64,000 nt of DNA. Origin: Triplophysa rosa (lineage: Eukaryota; Chordata; Actinopteri; Cypriniformes; Nemacheilidae). Of this stretch, positions 12,484-25,041 are shown piece after piece. The position numbers and the translations under genes were made by a program. The DNA is taken from positions 25,866,253-25,930,252 of the forward strand of contig NC_079900.1 of the NCBI RefSeq assembly GCF_024868665.1. The letters are read 5' to 3'. Each line of letters opens with the position of its first letter. The first letter of the stretch is position 1. The notes below the pieces were generated by a model. That model saw only the letters and a list, made by a program, of their open reading frames with translations, was not told where the DNA came from and did not search any database.

Positions 12484-12712
12484 GACCTGCACTGGGGTTG
12501 TGGCTAGAAGGGATACAGCTACGGCCAGAAGTGATGCAAAATCTTGCTATAAAATTGCAATAGCTAACGCTACACCTACCCCAACCCTAAACCTAACCTT
12601 ACAATAATAAAAAACAGTAATTAACTGTTGTTCAGCATGACAAATGATGCGGTATTGAAGTATGCATGCTCAGTGGAGGTGGCTGTGTCCCTTCTAGTCT
12701 TTACCCTGCGCT
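12484..12712. mobile_element. Possible MITE
   Basis: The left edge has GGCTAGAAGGGATACAGC and the right edge has the near reverse complement GCTGTGTCCCTTCTAGTC, about 230 bp apart. The inverted pair is clear, but the exact ends and target duplication are not. Confidence 0.5.
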
Positions 12713-13070
12713 GGGAATGAGACACTGTTAGGTGTGAGCTGTATCCTCACAGAAACCTTCCCTTGCGCTGTCTGTGGCAGACAGTATTTGGGAAATCTGA
12801 CAGAGAGATGTGGTAATAGAGAGTACAGGCCTGAAAGTCATCATAGCAAACAGGAAGTGCAGCGGTGCGAGGGTCTCTGAAGTGAGCCGCTCAGATGAAA
12901 CTCATTAACATAGCATTGAAATGAGACAAACACACAGAAACAGACAGCTCAGACAATGTTCTGTCACTTCATACAATTAGCTCGGTTACAACTGCTATTT
13001 TATACAGACAAAGTCTTATACTTTAAAAGTATGGAGCGATTTTAGTCTCATTAATTATTCACGCGTAAAA

Positions 13071-14164
13071 CAAGATACACACATGCGTAAACAGTTTCAC
13101 ATGAACAAAACCTAATTTACGTGCACACGTGCGTAAAACAAAACTATTTTCTCATAAAGTACGTTTCGCAAACATACGACTGTGCGCAAATATTTCGAAA
13201 GTTTAAAATGTACACGTTTATCGTGTTATGTGAATGTGCAAATCGTCACTCACGTGTGAATCGGCTTGGATGTGTGTGTGTGTTTTTTGAGACTCTCCTG
13301 GCAGCGCAACCCCTCCCACGTGGGTTGTCGTACTCTTTAGCCAATCAGATTCAACCTTACCATTCAACCAATCATAAACGCGGAGAGCACAGGACTCAAG
13401 GAAAACGGCTCTGTGCACCTTTTGCGCAACTACAAATCTATGCGCCCATACAAAACAATGTTTCCAAGAACTAGTTATTTATTGTCCTTGTTCATTTAAA
13501 ACATACATTGTATGGACATATAAACATGAACATATCTCATCAGATATGTTCCCCAGACGGGGGAACACAGTTTCACAGTTTGTTACCCAGACGGATTTTA
13601 GCAGTTCAGTGGAAGTGACTGCTGGTTGTGTAGTTTTTAAGTGGTCATGTTCACTCACTATTTCATACTTTTCTCCTACAAAATAAATTAATAAAAACAG
13701 ATTTATTGCGTGGCTGTATTATGTTTTAATACAGCATCACAGCTCAGAGAGTAGATTAGTGAAACTGTACAAACGAGCCTTTAGTGCTAACATTAGAGCT
13801 CCTTGAGTTCTGTGCTCTCCATGATTATGATTGGTTGAATGGTAAGGTTGAATCTGATTGGCTAAAGAGTACGACAACCCACGTGGGAGGGGTTGCGCTG
13901 CCAGGAGAGTCTCAAAAAACACACACACACATCCAAGGCGATTCACATGTGAGTGATGATTTGCACATTCACATAACACGATAAACATGTACATTTTAAA
14001 CTTTCGAAATATTTGTGCACAGTCGTATGTTTGCGAAACGTACTTTATGAGAAAATAGTTTTGTTTTACGCACGTGAATTGCTTTTTGTAAATGTATATT
14101 TATACTTTGTGCACGTAAATTAGGTTTTGTTCATGTGAAACTGTTTACGCATGTGTGTATCTTG
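13071..14164. mobile_element. Foldback element with about 330-bp inverted arms
   Basis: The left arm (about 13071-13402) and right arm (about 13799-14164) are inverted copies over more than 300 bp, with a 400-bp spacer. Both tips are the same sequence, CAAGATACACACATGCG and its reverse complement. The right arm carries an extra stretch of about 35 bp near its tip. Each arm holds a CCCACGTGGG palindrome, two CCAAT boxes in CCAATCA context and a TG/CA run. The two open frames of 117 and 85 residues are mirror images of the arms and do not look like protein. No transposase or clear target duplication was seen, so the class is unassigned. Confidence 0.85.
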
Positions 14165-14312
14165 TTCCCTTGCATTATTTCTTAAATGCTTCACGTTTCT
14201 TTGTATAGTAAAATTATGTTTTATTTCATATAACAAAACCTAAAACCTTTTAAAACAAATTAATAATAGAAAAGGTCTCTCTAATATAAACAAACTAATA
14301 CTGTCTGTCAGA

Positions 14313-16078
14313 CATGTTCACAAGTCTCGGAGGTCCAAGTCCAAGTCTCAAATCATTGAGGTCGAGTCTATGTCAAGTCTCAAGTCTTTAAAGTGGAGTC
14401 CAAGTCAAGTCTTAAGTCTCTGAGGTGGAGTCCAAGTCACATCTCAAGTCTCTGTTCTATTTTTAGCAATAGTTTTCTCAGTTATTGTAATTCACAGTGT
14501 ATGAAGCGAAATCAGTTTTGAAATATTAATTAACTCTACAGAATGTCTTGGGTATTCAAACCAGTGCTTCGAACCAGTGCTGATGCTGGTGTGATAGCCT
14601 GTGTTTTCTTCTTTTGACTAGGTCTTTGCGCCGGTTTACCGACATTTACCGGTGCAAAATCAAAATACATTTTATGCGCAAGAATGATGTACTAATATGA
14701 ACCATTTTGCTGTAATCTAGGCTAAATTAAGTAATGTAATGAATTGCATGATGTGTAATTAAATGTTCCAAACAAAGATTTAACTGTTTTTACATCATTT
14801 ACTTGACCTTAGAATGAAATTAAACCACGTCATTACCTTTATTTTTCAGAAAAGTTCAGTAACTACTGGATATGCATTGTTGCAACACAGAGAATATTAG
14901 ACCATGAACACATGTACTAGTTCATTCAATCTCATTTGATTTAAATGACTCGTTCAGTAGCGTGTATTCATTAAGTACATTCAACCAATGAAACACTCTG
15001 ACAGGGCTCACACTGAAGCGCTATTGGCTTATGGCATCATGCTTCTTTGAAGAACAGAGCTGCACTCTTTGCTTGAGACTGAATGAGAAATATCTTTCAA
15101 AAATACATATTACAGAAACTGTCTTACATTTCATCAATCATTTTTCAATCAATTCATACTTGCTTTGATCTTTAAGCATGTCATTCAATCTTCATCAATG
15201 ATACGACTTACTTCATCACTTCTTTTGGCTTAACTGTTACTTTATGTTGTATTTCACATTATGCAGCAGCTGGCATTAGCGGATAAGTTAACATTGGCAT
15301 ATAAAATGTTCGTGCTTGCTTTTGTAATGAGTTTCAGGGTGACTCGCTTGCAGTCGCGCTTCAAGTTTGTGGTGCTTTACCGGCGATTGTGAAGGAAAAT
15401 AAGACGCACTGTTAACCACGTGGAGACGCAGAATACACATGTCAGTGCTTCCTCTTCACCCAGAGACTTCTCTCTACCGCTTATATGAGATAAGCAGCAC
15501 ATGCGCGCAAGCTGATGTCCGCCAAGAATATTTTCGTCTCGTTTTTTAACGAAAGTTAACGAAAATGTCCGTATTTTTTATACTGTTTTCGGTATCACGC
15601 ATTCATTTTTATTTTGTTATCGTCAGTGAAAACATGTCGTTAACAAATATTTTCGTTATAGTTTTCGTCAACGAAATTAATACTGATGTAAACTATTTAA
15701 AGTTAATCATCTATTATAATATCTGCTGCACTTAAATGGTCTGGACAGAAGCTACTAAAGTAAGACTTGGCTACATTTTGTCGTTTATATAACTATATGA
15801 TGAACACGCGTCCTCCAGATGCGTCGCGCGTGTACATAATAATGCTGACTTTGTGTGTTTAGAGATGAATCGTTGTGACATTTGCTGCAGAACATAATGG
15901 ATTGGGAATTAATAGACAAATGTGTTATATGATGCTGTCATGTGGGGAAGAATGTGAATGAAATGAACTACCAAAATGACTTGCGTTTTTTATGAGTCTC
16001 ATGAGTCACGAGTCCAAGTCAAGTCGCAAGTCTCTGTTTATGCGACTTAAGTCGTGGACTCGAGTTTCCATCTCTGCT
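14313..16078. mobile_element. DNA element with AAGTC-rich subterminal repeats
   Basis: The left 150 bp repeats CAAGTCTCAAGTC and GGAGTCCAAGTC words many times; the right 90 bp has the matching set in both orientations, ending in ACTCGAGTTTCCATCTCTGC. Arrays of short subterminal repeats at both ends are typical of large DNA transposons. A further internal unit, at about 15535-15690, is rich in AACGAAA words. The outer boundaries are approximate and no transposase frame remains. Confidence 0.6.
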
Positions 16079-18007
16079 GTCTGTGCTTTTCTTGGATTTT
16101 TTTGCATTTAAGAAATATCAGCATGTCCACGTTTAGATTTGCAGTGAAAATAGCGGCCCCTGCTGTTCAAAAAATTTATTGCGATTCAGTTCACACTTCA
16201 ACCGATTTGAATTGTCACACATTATAATAGATTTTCAACCGGCTCACGATGAATCGTTACATCCCTAATATTGATTGAAATGAAAAAAACACGCACGAGC
16301 CCATTCACTCCAAGGTCTCTATCGCTGCATTTACACTTGGCATTAACACTTGCAAATCAACATTGACATTAGCGATCACGCAGATCAAGTCATTAGCCAA
16401 TCTGGACACTGTGTGTTCACACTTGTCAAGTGACTTCTGTATCTCAACATCTGTTTGTTCCTGTGCAATATTTAAAAAGTCTGCATACAACCCCAGTGTC
16501 AACCAGAAGGTGCATGTTTTTATTCAAAACGTTTTCAGTAACATCTGATTTTACAAGTCTCGTGAAATGAGGATAAGGGGCTTGCAAATAATAATACATT
16601 GGATAGACATCATGATCAAAAATAAACCGAAACATGTGACTCCGATTCCAAATGTGAGGGGAAGTTGTGCATATTATACAGAGAATGAATGGCCGCGCAA
16701 CTTTCGGGTATGAAAGCCTTCCGAGTCAGGAGGGGGAATAATGACAGATGATATTCTGGTCTGTAGATACAGCGCAGGTTGCAAAAGTGCATCAATTGAT
16801 GTCTCACAGATGTCTGTGCAGGAGAAGATGTAATAGGTTAGAGGTCACTGATTCTCTGAATGAGTAACATTTGCAGCGATTCACTTGATGTACAGTATAT
16901 AAATGAGGTCAACTGTTTAGTGCGCCTGACACTTGGGCACACATACTCTTATGCGTGGCCTAATCTTTATACGAAAGGCCAAGAAAAACACAGCTGGTAA
17001 TGGAAATCTTCCAGACCCCTCGAAACAGCAACCGTGGCCCTGTCAGCAGACTGCCCGACTTCTGCTACTGCTCACTTTAAGACAAAACATCTCTTTCCAC
17101 ACGTCACCTCAAACCAAAGCTGTCATAGTGTTTACGTTCGCCCTGCCAGCGGCTCACTAACTCCGCCAGCTCATCCTTCAGTCACAGCGACACGATTTCT
17201 TATTTCTGGATTTGCCAAGACCCTCCAGATTAAGTGGCACACCAAACTTCAAAAGGGCCAAAGCAGACGTGGAAGAGACGAGCAGAACATCTACATTATC
17301 CCACTGATTTATGCTGTGCCAGTGCTAGGATGGTAGAAACAGAGTTGTGTTTAATAACAGAAACGGTTCGAGCGCAGTGCGGATGACAGGCCACAGGGCA
17401 CAACATCTCAGACAAAACAAAGCCAAATTTGGGCAGAGGACAAGACTGTCTGCTCCTAAACAGCCTCATTCTGACAAGGCTCATTGCCCTTTAGTCAACA
17501 TAAACTGGCGCTCGCAATTATTTTACTTTCATAACGTGAAGTTTTTTTTTGAAAAGAGGATTTTCAGACTCAAAGGGATTTGGGGGTGATTTTATGAATT
17601 TGAAATGGTTTGGATGGTGAAAAGTGCTATTACATTTGGAGGGAAGGTTATAAAGACACGTATTTGTCCTCTTTCAAAACAATGCATGCTAATAAACTGT
17701 TCACACTACAACCAGAAATATTTGCTCTTCAAGAAAAGACTTTTTAACAAATGTTGATATCACGCAGGACACCCTTTGCACTGATTTGCCTTATAAGTAT
17801 GGTCGATATTATGCTATTGTGCTGTTGCATATGATATGTATATGTGCTGTGAGCATGGCATATTTTAATACATTAATTTGTCCTCAACTGGGTAAAGGAA
17901 GACTATTTACACACTGACGAGCTACTTTACCAGTTTGTTTGAAATACAATTATTTGTACTATTATATATTTAAACAACTGTTCAGTCAATAAGCATAGTA
18001 AGAAGGC

Positions 18008-18262
18008 TTCTGGTTTAAGTCCTGTCTGTGTGAATTTTGCCTGTACTCCCTGCGTCTGCATGGGTTTGCTCTGGGTACCCCGGTTTCCCACACAGTCCAA
18101 ACACATTCAGATCAGGTGAATTAGAGTTACTGAAACTGCCTTGAGGTGTGTGTGAATCCTGTGATGAACAGGCCATCTGTCCAAAGCTTTTCCTGCCTGC
18201 GGTCTGAGATGTTGGGATAAACTCTGGCCCTCCTGTAACCCTGCAGAGGACAAGCAGGTTTG
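18008..18262. mobile_element. 3' end of a fish LINE (RTE-like), truncated
   Basis: The order of words (TGTGTGAATTTTGCCTGTAC, GGGTTTGCTCTGGGTACCCC, GGTTTCCCACACAGTCCAAA, then GATAAACTCTGG and CCCTGCAGAGGACAAGCAGG) matches a very widespread fish retroposon tail that I associate with RTE-type LINEs. No coding part is attached. The family name is from memory and should be checked. Confidence 0.5.
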
Positions 18263-18723
18263 GTGTGACCTACATCTACGTATATAAAGAAGCTGCTTCA
18301 GCTGCCAGATGCAATAAAACAAGTGATAATTAAATTACCAAATAAAATGTGTTCTCAGTGCTAATATGCATCCACCTACAGTTGTGATGTTACTGTACAG
18401 TACCTAGGCTATATTTCGTTTACACCTCAGTTTAAATGATTTATTATCGTATTGTAACAGTCTCAAATTTTCTCAAAGTTTCTTTTATATGTCAAACTCT
18501 AAGCAATAACACTAACTGAAACGTTTATTTGATCTCATCAGCTATACCTGACTGGCTGGATGCTTCTCAGTGTTTTGTTGAAGGTGCCTCACGGATTTGG
18601 AGTGCTGAAGGTCTTCCTGCATTAGCCATTATAAAATGTTATCAATAACACAGGTAAGCAGACATCATTTCTCCCAACAGTAAGTCTAGAGCACTTGGTT
18701 GGGTATCAAAAGGGCTTTGATTG

Positions 18724-19568
18724 GCTATGTTTACATGCACCCATTTTTGTCAATCCGAATGAATTCAATCTGATCATTTCAGTGCTGTTTACATGTCCCC
18801 TAAATGTTGCAATACGATTCAAAAACTTGTTTACATGTACATGAAATACAGTATATTCCAAGATATATTCCACAGCTAGGGTTGCCAGATTCATGTCACA
18901 AATCCAGTCCAATGGCTATTCAAAACGATTCAAAAACTAGCTCAAATGACCTCGCATAGCCCAAATATCAACATCTGATGAACAACATATTTCGCTTTTA
19001 ACCCGCGGGAAAGAAACAACCACGAGAACCGTTTAAAACCTCCCGATCTTCCTTGTACTTTAAACGTAGCGGGACCTGGCAACACTGCGCAAGCGCCTTG
19101 TGTGAACACCTCACTTCAAACTTCGTCTTTGGATGGATGTGTGATGTCAATATAGTCCATATTTTCACATTTGGAATAAAAACGAAGTTGTCAAATAATA
19201 CTATGTTCTCTCTTTGCTTTATGTAATATTATAAAAGAACACACACGAGCCCGGCAGAACATACAGCGCGTGTCCCCATTCCTTTAATTATGCTCGTGCC
19301 TCTGAAGAGATAAAACAGGCTCTTATGCTGAGTTTCGTGTTTTTTTTTTAAATATTTGACATAAACATAAGATGTATAAGACATACGCAGCACTGCACTC
19401 CTGATCGGATATTGCTTTCTGTCTACACCACCCCTTTCAATCCGATCGCAATTTCAATCATATCAACCTCAATTGGATTGATGAAGGTGTTTATATGAAG
19501 GCTTTTCAGTCCGATTGAGCCATCAATCCGATTACAAGTGGATTATTTGGTTGCATGTAAACGTAGCT
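18724..19568. mobile_element. DNA element with GCTATGTTTACATGCA ends
   Basis: Starts GCTATGTTTACATGCA and ends with the near reverse complement TGCATGTAAACGTAGC, 845 bp apart. A related inner pair of AATCCGAT words lies just inside both ends. Another short inverted pair inside it (GGGTTGCCAGATTC near 18872 and CCTGGCAACACTGCG near 19075) suggests a second, smaller element nested within. Confidence 0.65.
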
Positions 19569-20029
19569 ATTGTTACACAGCATTACACATCTCCCTAACA
19601 TGCACGTATTTGAGACGATTAAGGCCTTCCAAATCATTTCAAACTTCTATAGACCTGTTCACAGCAAAAACAATAACACATCAATTGATGATTTCATTTG
19701 GATATTATGATTATTTTTTTAAGATTGCGTGCTGCAGTTTCAAAGTCACAAAAGACAAATGTCCTGCTTTTGCGTTACACTTCACAAGAGAAACACTTTT
19801 GGGTCCGCAAAATCCTTCAAAGACGGGAGGAGTTTGGACCCAAGAGGACAGTGGGTCTGCGTAGGCTATGCACAAATGTATGCGTGTAAATGCACGCATA
19901 AGATGCGCATCCTATTTTCACTACTCTTTGCATTCATTTAAGACTTTATTTAACTTGTTGAAGACTGTGCTTGTGAAAATACTAGACAAAATGTGCTTTC
20001 TAGCATAATCTTGTGTGTTTTTGTTCATT

Positions 20030-20187
20030 CATTTACATTTATGCATTTGGCAGATGCTTTTATCCAAAGTGACTTACATTGCAATGTACTATATACTGTA
20101 TTTGTTTCTGACTATGTGCAATCCCCTGGGATCGAACTCATGACCTTGGTGTTGCTAGCGCCATGCTCCACTGAGCCACAGGAAAGC
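20030..20187 (-). mobile_element. tRNA-derived SINE
   Basis: Read on the minus strand, the head resembles a tRNA: an A-box-like CTGTGGCTCAGTGGAGCATG near 20184, and a B box GAGTTCGATCCC near 20139-20128. The tail holds the conserved TTTGGATAAAAGCATCTGCC block found in many fish SINEs and LINE-mobilised tails. The A box has lost a few bases compared with the usual form, and no tRNA 3' half follows, so this is a SINE and not a tRNA gene. Confidence 0.8.
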
Positions 20188-20199
20188 ATGAAAGAGAAA

Positions 20200-21276
20200 T
20201 TAAAGGGGTCATATTGCGCGAGTACGTGTTTTTCTGTGTCTTTGGTGTGTTATAAGTTGCCCATGCATATATTAGACATGTAAAATTGCAAAAATTAAAG
20301 TGTCGGAACAAAAGATGCAAGAATGCTCACCCAGACCTGCCTGAAACGCCTCGTGTAACCACACCCCCACAAATCTACATCAGGTGGTGGTATGATTTGA
20401 CTAAGACCGCCCAAATGTATACGCAAGTAAGGTGGGCGTACCTGTCAGTAAAATTGCTTTGGGACCTGATGCTCCAAATATGGTAAGAAGCGTTACATTT
20501 CCGTCACACGCTTGCAGTATTCGACCAATCACTACGCACTGGTTAACTGCCAATCATAGCACACTTCGCTTTTCAGAGCCATGAGGTTTGTAAAAAATCT
20601 GCACGTCTCAGAGAGGCGGGGCAAAGAGGAGATACAAACATGCACGGTATGTGTAAAATACAGTGTTTTTGAACCTTAAATCGTGTATACACATTGCTGT
20701 CACGGGACGGGGAGGTGAGACACGGAGAGAGGACCAGGCGCAGACAGCAGGTAAGGGGTTAACAGACTTTTAATAATAAGATTACAAAACAAAGACCCAC
20801 GTGGGGGTAAAATAACAGACAAGGGTATAACATGACAGGTAACAGGAACACGGACTAACTAAACCTAACAAGACTAAAGATAACATATGACATAACTACA
20901 AAAGACTAGACTACACTGACAAGACCTGAACTCACCACAAGCAATGAGTGACATACACACAATGAACCAGCACGGGACAGAAAACACAAGGGCATTATAA
21001 AGGGGATAAATCAAGAGGTAACAGGTGCGGGGCATGAACTAACAACGAGCACTAAGGAGGGAACAAGAGGGCAGGAACAATGACGAGACCTGGAGAGAGT
21101 ATGGGAAGCCAAAAGGGCCAAAACGCCTCTCTCCACATGAAACAAGAGGTTCTGCCATGGCTCTGCCACAAGATCAAGAAAAGCAAGACAAGATGGGGCA
21201 GAACCATGACACATGACGCATTACATCTAAAACAAATGACAATACTCGTTTTAGCCGTGTCATATGACCCCTTTAA
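20200..21276. mobile_element. TTAA-ended DNA element, interrupted by a solo LTR
   Basis: Left end TTAAAGGGGTCATAT and right end ATATGACCCCTTTAA are inverted copies. The interior matches a second copy in opposite orientation at 54608-55046, including words such as AGAGGCGGGGCAAAGAGGAG. The solo LTR at 20698-21211 splits this copy, so the element itself was about 560 bp. TTAA ends suggest a piggyBac- or Kolobok-like transposase, but this is inference. Confidence 0.75.
20698..21211 (-). mobile_element. Solo LTR, Gypsy-like
   Basis: A 514-bp unit starting TGTCACGG and ending CATGACA on the plus strand. It is a clear relative of the solo LTR at 51235-51738, with the same AAGACCCACGTGGGGG and CAGGTAAGGGGTTAACA words in the same order. 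Orientation is minus: on that strand a TTTATAATG box sits upstream of an ATTAAA signal. The flanks (attgc and catga) do not form a perfect 5-bp duplication. It lies inside the TTAA element at 20200-21276 and is therefore younger than that element. Confidence 0.8.
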
Positions 21277-22251
21277 TACTGGTACGCTGTTTGACAGATT
21301 CCCATGTGTACACCAGACGGGACCGCTGTCACGTTGAGCCATGTTCCACAGCTAGAAGCTGTCAATCTATACTGGATGTGTCAATACAACCATTCGCGCC
21401 AAAGTAGTTTAAAGGCCTTTATATGAATAAGAGCGTGATTATATAATGTTACGCTATTTCAATGATGACAGAAAAATGGATGTTGCGTTAATGGTGTTGC
21501 ATTTAAAAAATGCAGTTTGAAACTGCCCCGGTATATAACATCATAATCCTGTAACCAATCACATCAACACATTTGACCACGTGCATCAGCACTTATGGGG
21601 CTGTGTCCACCGAGGCGTTTTTATGCAGCTAAAAAAGTCAGGAGCTTGGCTGAGAACGGCCGCTGCAGGCGCATATGAGCTGAGCGTTCTGCCCCAAATT
21701 GAGCATTTTTCAACTCTGGGCTCACGATCTAACGTTTTATTCATATTTATGGTCCGAGTTAGTGCGATTGAGTGGAGGCAGGACTAATTTGCACATTCAT
21801 GAATCTACATATAATATGGTAAGGGTGCACAGTTACATTCAGGTGATTTTACAGCATGAAGAAATTATCATCATAGGAAAAACTTTTACATGCTATTTTT
21901 AAGCTCAAAGATGAGGTTTAAGTGATAAAATTAGCAAATGCAAAGGGACTTTAAAAACACGTTGTAATTATACTATTCAAGTTTGAATCTATATGTGACC
22001 CTGGACCACAAAACCAGTCATAAGTAGCATGGGTATATTTGTAGCAATAGTCAGCAATACACTGTATGGTTCAAAATTATCGATTTTATAAAAAATCATT
22101 AGGACCTTAAGTAAAGATTATGAACTATGAATATGTTTTGTAAAGTTCCTACCATAAATATATAACAACTTTATTTTTGTGTGTTTAAGTAGCAAAATCG
22201 TGAACAAAAATGGCCGGAAACACACCTACAAACATTTTGCGCACAACATTA

Positions 22252-22789
22252 GGGCTGCGTCCGAAATCGCATACTGCGACAGTACGTACTGAATTTGAAT
22301 AAGTACCTACCTAACAGATGTTAAAACAGCACGTTCTATAAAGTATGAGTGGGTATAGTATGTCGGACATACTGCGTCCGCCATGTTTTATGGTCATGTG
22401 ACCCGTATGCTCTTTGACCTATGACGTATTAACACACACGTTAATCCTACACGTGAGCGTTTATAAAAACATAATTTAGTCACGAGAAATTCATTTATTG
22501 GCACTTACATTGAAAACGGACGTCCGCCTTAAAGTTTTCCTTTATATTTATTTGATTTACTTTTGAAATTTGACCGTTGCTCAGCCCCCGTGGCATCATG
22601 GGATAGATAAGTGTCCATTCGATCCACACTCACGAATCTCGGCGGAAGTAGTAGACCATTTTTCTCGCCTACTGTTTTTTGCATACTGAGGTTTCGGACA
22701 TACTATTCATGACTCATACTCATTTTTCATACTCATCATACTCATACTCACACTTCCATACTATATAGTAGGTGATTTCGGACGCGGCC
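22252..22789. mobile_element. MITE with GGGCTGCGTCCGAAATC ends
   Basis: Left end GGGCTGCGTCCGAAATCGCA and right end GATTTCGGACGCGGCC are inverted copies 538 bp apart, with repeated CATACT words inside each end. No coding capacity. It lies inside the element at 21994-26162. Confidence 0.75.
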
Positions 22790-23120
22790 AATGACTCCAT
22801 TAGGCTACTGTAACCCTCATTCATTACACTGCACGAGTGGCGCGTTATGACTCTGACGCTAGTGATGGGAAGTTCGGATCATTTTACTGACTCGGATCTT
22901 TGAGTCTCGTTCAGCAAAATGAATGAATCTTTTTTCGAGTCATATCGTTCATTTCGTTCATTTTAGCAAAATATAATTAAAATGTTACATGTTACTTTCC
23001 TAACACATCTACTACTTATGCAAACGTTGATCACATTACAAACAATACAAAACTATAATGCTATAAGAAACAGAAAAGATTAATTCATTGTTTACCTGGG
23101 TCTTTAGTCTATGATTAGCT

Positions 23121-23455
23121 CACCACACCTCTTATCTGACAAGTCCTCGGGTTTGACTCCTTCGTTCATCACGTGACAGCGTCGTAAGCTAAACCAATGC
23201 AGTCAGAGCCGGAAAGAGAATTGATTAGTTCACCTCTTGAGTCTTCGGGTTTGACTCTTTCGTTCATCACGTGACAGCGTCGTAAGCTAAACCAATGCAG
23301 TCAGAGCCGGAAAGAGAATTGATTAGTTCACCTCCTGAGTCTTCGGGTTTGACTCATTCGTTCATCACGTGACAGCGTCGTAAGCTAAACCAATGCAGTC
23401 AGAGCCGGAAAGAGAATTGATTAGTTCACCTCTCGAGTCTTCGGGTTTGAATCGT
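23121..23455. repeat. 98-bp tandem repeat, about three copies
   Basis: The word GGGTTTGA recurs at exactly 98-bp spacing (from positions near 23149, 23247, 23345 and 23443). Copies differ by a few substitutions. Every full copy includes TTCATCACGTGACAGCG, which contains a CACGTG E-box palindrome, and AGAGCCGGAAAGAGAATTGA. It lies within the hAT element at 22860-25120. Confidence 0.92.
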
Positions 23456-23536
23456 TCGTTCTTCTTGAATTCCAGTACAGGACCCATAGAATGTTGCGCA
23501 ATGCGCATGCGCGACTGAACGAATCACTCCCTAAAG

Positions 23537-25041
23537 CCTGGCTCAGACTACAGGAGTTTTAAAATCCTGACAGATTATAAATTCTGGTTGCAGCACACAC
23601 ATAAGGAGAATCTTGACAGATTCTCTTATTTAAAATCTTAAACCTGGCTCTGACTACAGGAGTTTTAAAATCCTGAAAGATTAAAAATCTGGTTGTGGCA
23701 CACACATAAAAAGAATCTTGACAGATTATTTTATTTAAATTCTTAAACAAGCTCACACTCATCAGTGTACAACTAAATATATACTACACATATTTTACAT
23801 ATCCATAGGACGTTACAATCCAGTTTTGTAAAAGGAGCTAATAGTAACCGTTTTAATGGATTTACTATTTTTAGATGTTGACATCACATACTGTATATGC
23901 TGTACATTTGAATCTCTTTTTCAAGCACTACAAAAATAGGTTTGCCCTTTGTAAACTTGCATTTATGAATGTGAAATGTCCAGATAAGAAAACTTTGGGG
24001 GGGTAAAGTTGTGTTTATAAATAAGACTAAAGGTAGCAAGTGCAAAAATTTAAATTTAGAAAGTTTTATTGGAAGTTTTTTATTTTATAATTGCACATTA
24101 AAAGACATTCTAAGACACCCAAACTACAGGATAATATTAAGATTATCATACCAGAGGACGCCTCTTACGTCATCTCACCGGGAAACAGAAGTAAACAAAG
24201 GGACATCGCAAAGTTAATTTCACGTGATCTCACCTGGCAACGGTTGTGTAACGTCTTTGTCGCTCTCTGAACGATTCTCTGTCTGTCTATCCAAAGCCGC
24301 TGGAACGTATTTTGAGCAGGGGGTGCTATAATGCTTTTTGCTAGGGCTGAAGTTATGACTGTGCTTTGGGCGAGCCGCTTAAATTTAATGTTAATAAATA
24401 ACGGAAGAAAAAAATTGTCGCTGCCGAGAATAAAGTTGAATGCCAATGTGATTATAAGCTATACAGCATAAAAACAAACACATAAACGCATGTTATATGA
24501 TGCCTATAGCCAAATAACAGTCTGTTGAACGAAACTACAAGCTGCGCGTTAGCAGTTAACTTACCCGGTACATTTAAAACCGACGCGACTTCTCCCCAGC
24601 TCTTTTCCTTATCTGTGCGGTTGTGGTATGTTTTGGAGGATACATTATATAGACAATCATGTTGTTGCCACAAGTTGTTCCTCCATCTCGGCTGTCCAAC
24701 GTACCCTTGCAGGAGCTTTCGCGGTTGACATTTTTAAAGGTCTGTCAGTCACCTCCGTCACCTTGCAGATGTGCCTCTCATTGGTTGTTGCGAAAGTACC
24801 AACGTCATCACCCCGATTTAAAATCCTAAATATCAAACATGTTTGATATGATCGGGGCGGCCCCGATTTCTCTCGGAGCAGATCGGGAGGTGTAAGATTC
24901 GATCTGTGAACGCCTCACATTACGTGATAATCTGGGCCGAACCTCGACCCGATCGAGGTTCTGGACCCGATTTTTTCAAAGATTCTCGGGAGGGGAAATC
25001 GGGGTAAAATCTGGCTGAGAATCCTGTAATCTGAGCCAGGT
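23537..25041. mobile_element. DNA element nested at the third level
   Basis: The left end AGCCTGGCTCAGACTACAGG is matched in inverse by CCTGTAATCTGAGCCAGG on the right. The left end is duplicated in tandem: a second copy starts near 23643, about 105 bp on, with AACCTGGCTCTGACTACAGG. The right end is GC-rich with repeated CCCGATT/AATCGGG words. No clean target duplication was found. Confidence 0.65.

Noticed and set aside
12580..12600. Telomere-like AACCCTAAACCTAACC words
   Set aside because: Only a few degenerate units inside a possible MITE; no array.
13121..13994. Frames of 117 and 85 codons that look like a duplicated gene
   Set aside because: They are mirror images of the two arms of a foldback element and lack any protein signature.
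20120..20187. tRNA gene
   Set aside because: A and B box-like words are present, but the A box is damaged, the acceptor stem is absent and a SINE tail follows.
23121..23455. CRISPR-like repeat array
   Set aside because: The copies are head-to-tail with no unique spacers, in a vertebrate intron; it is a minisatellite inside a hAT element.
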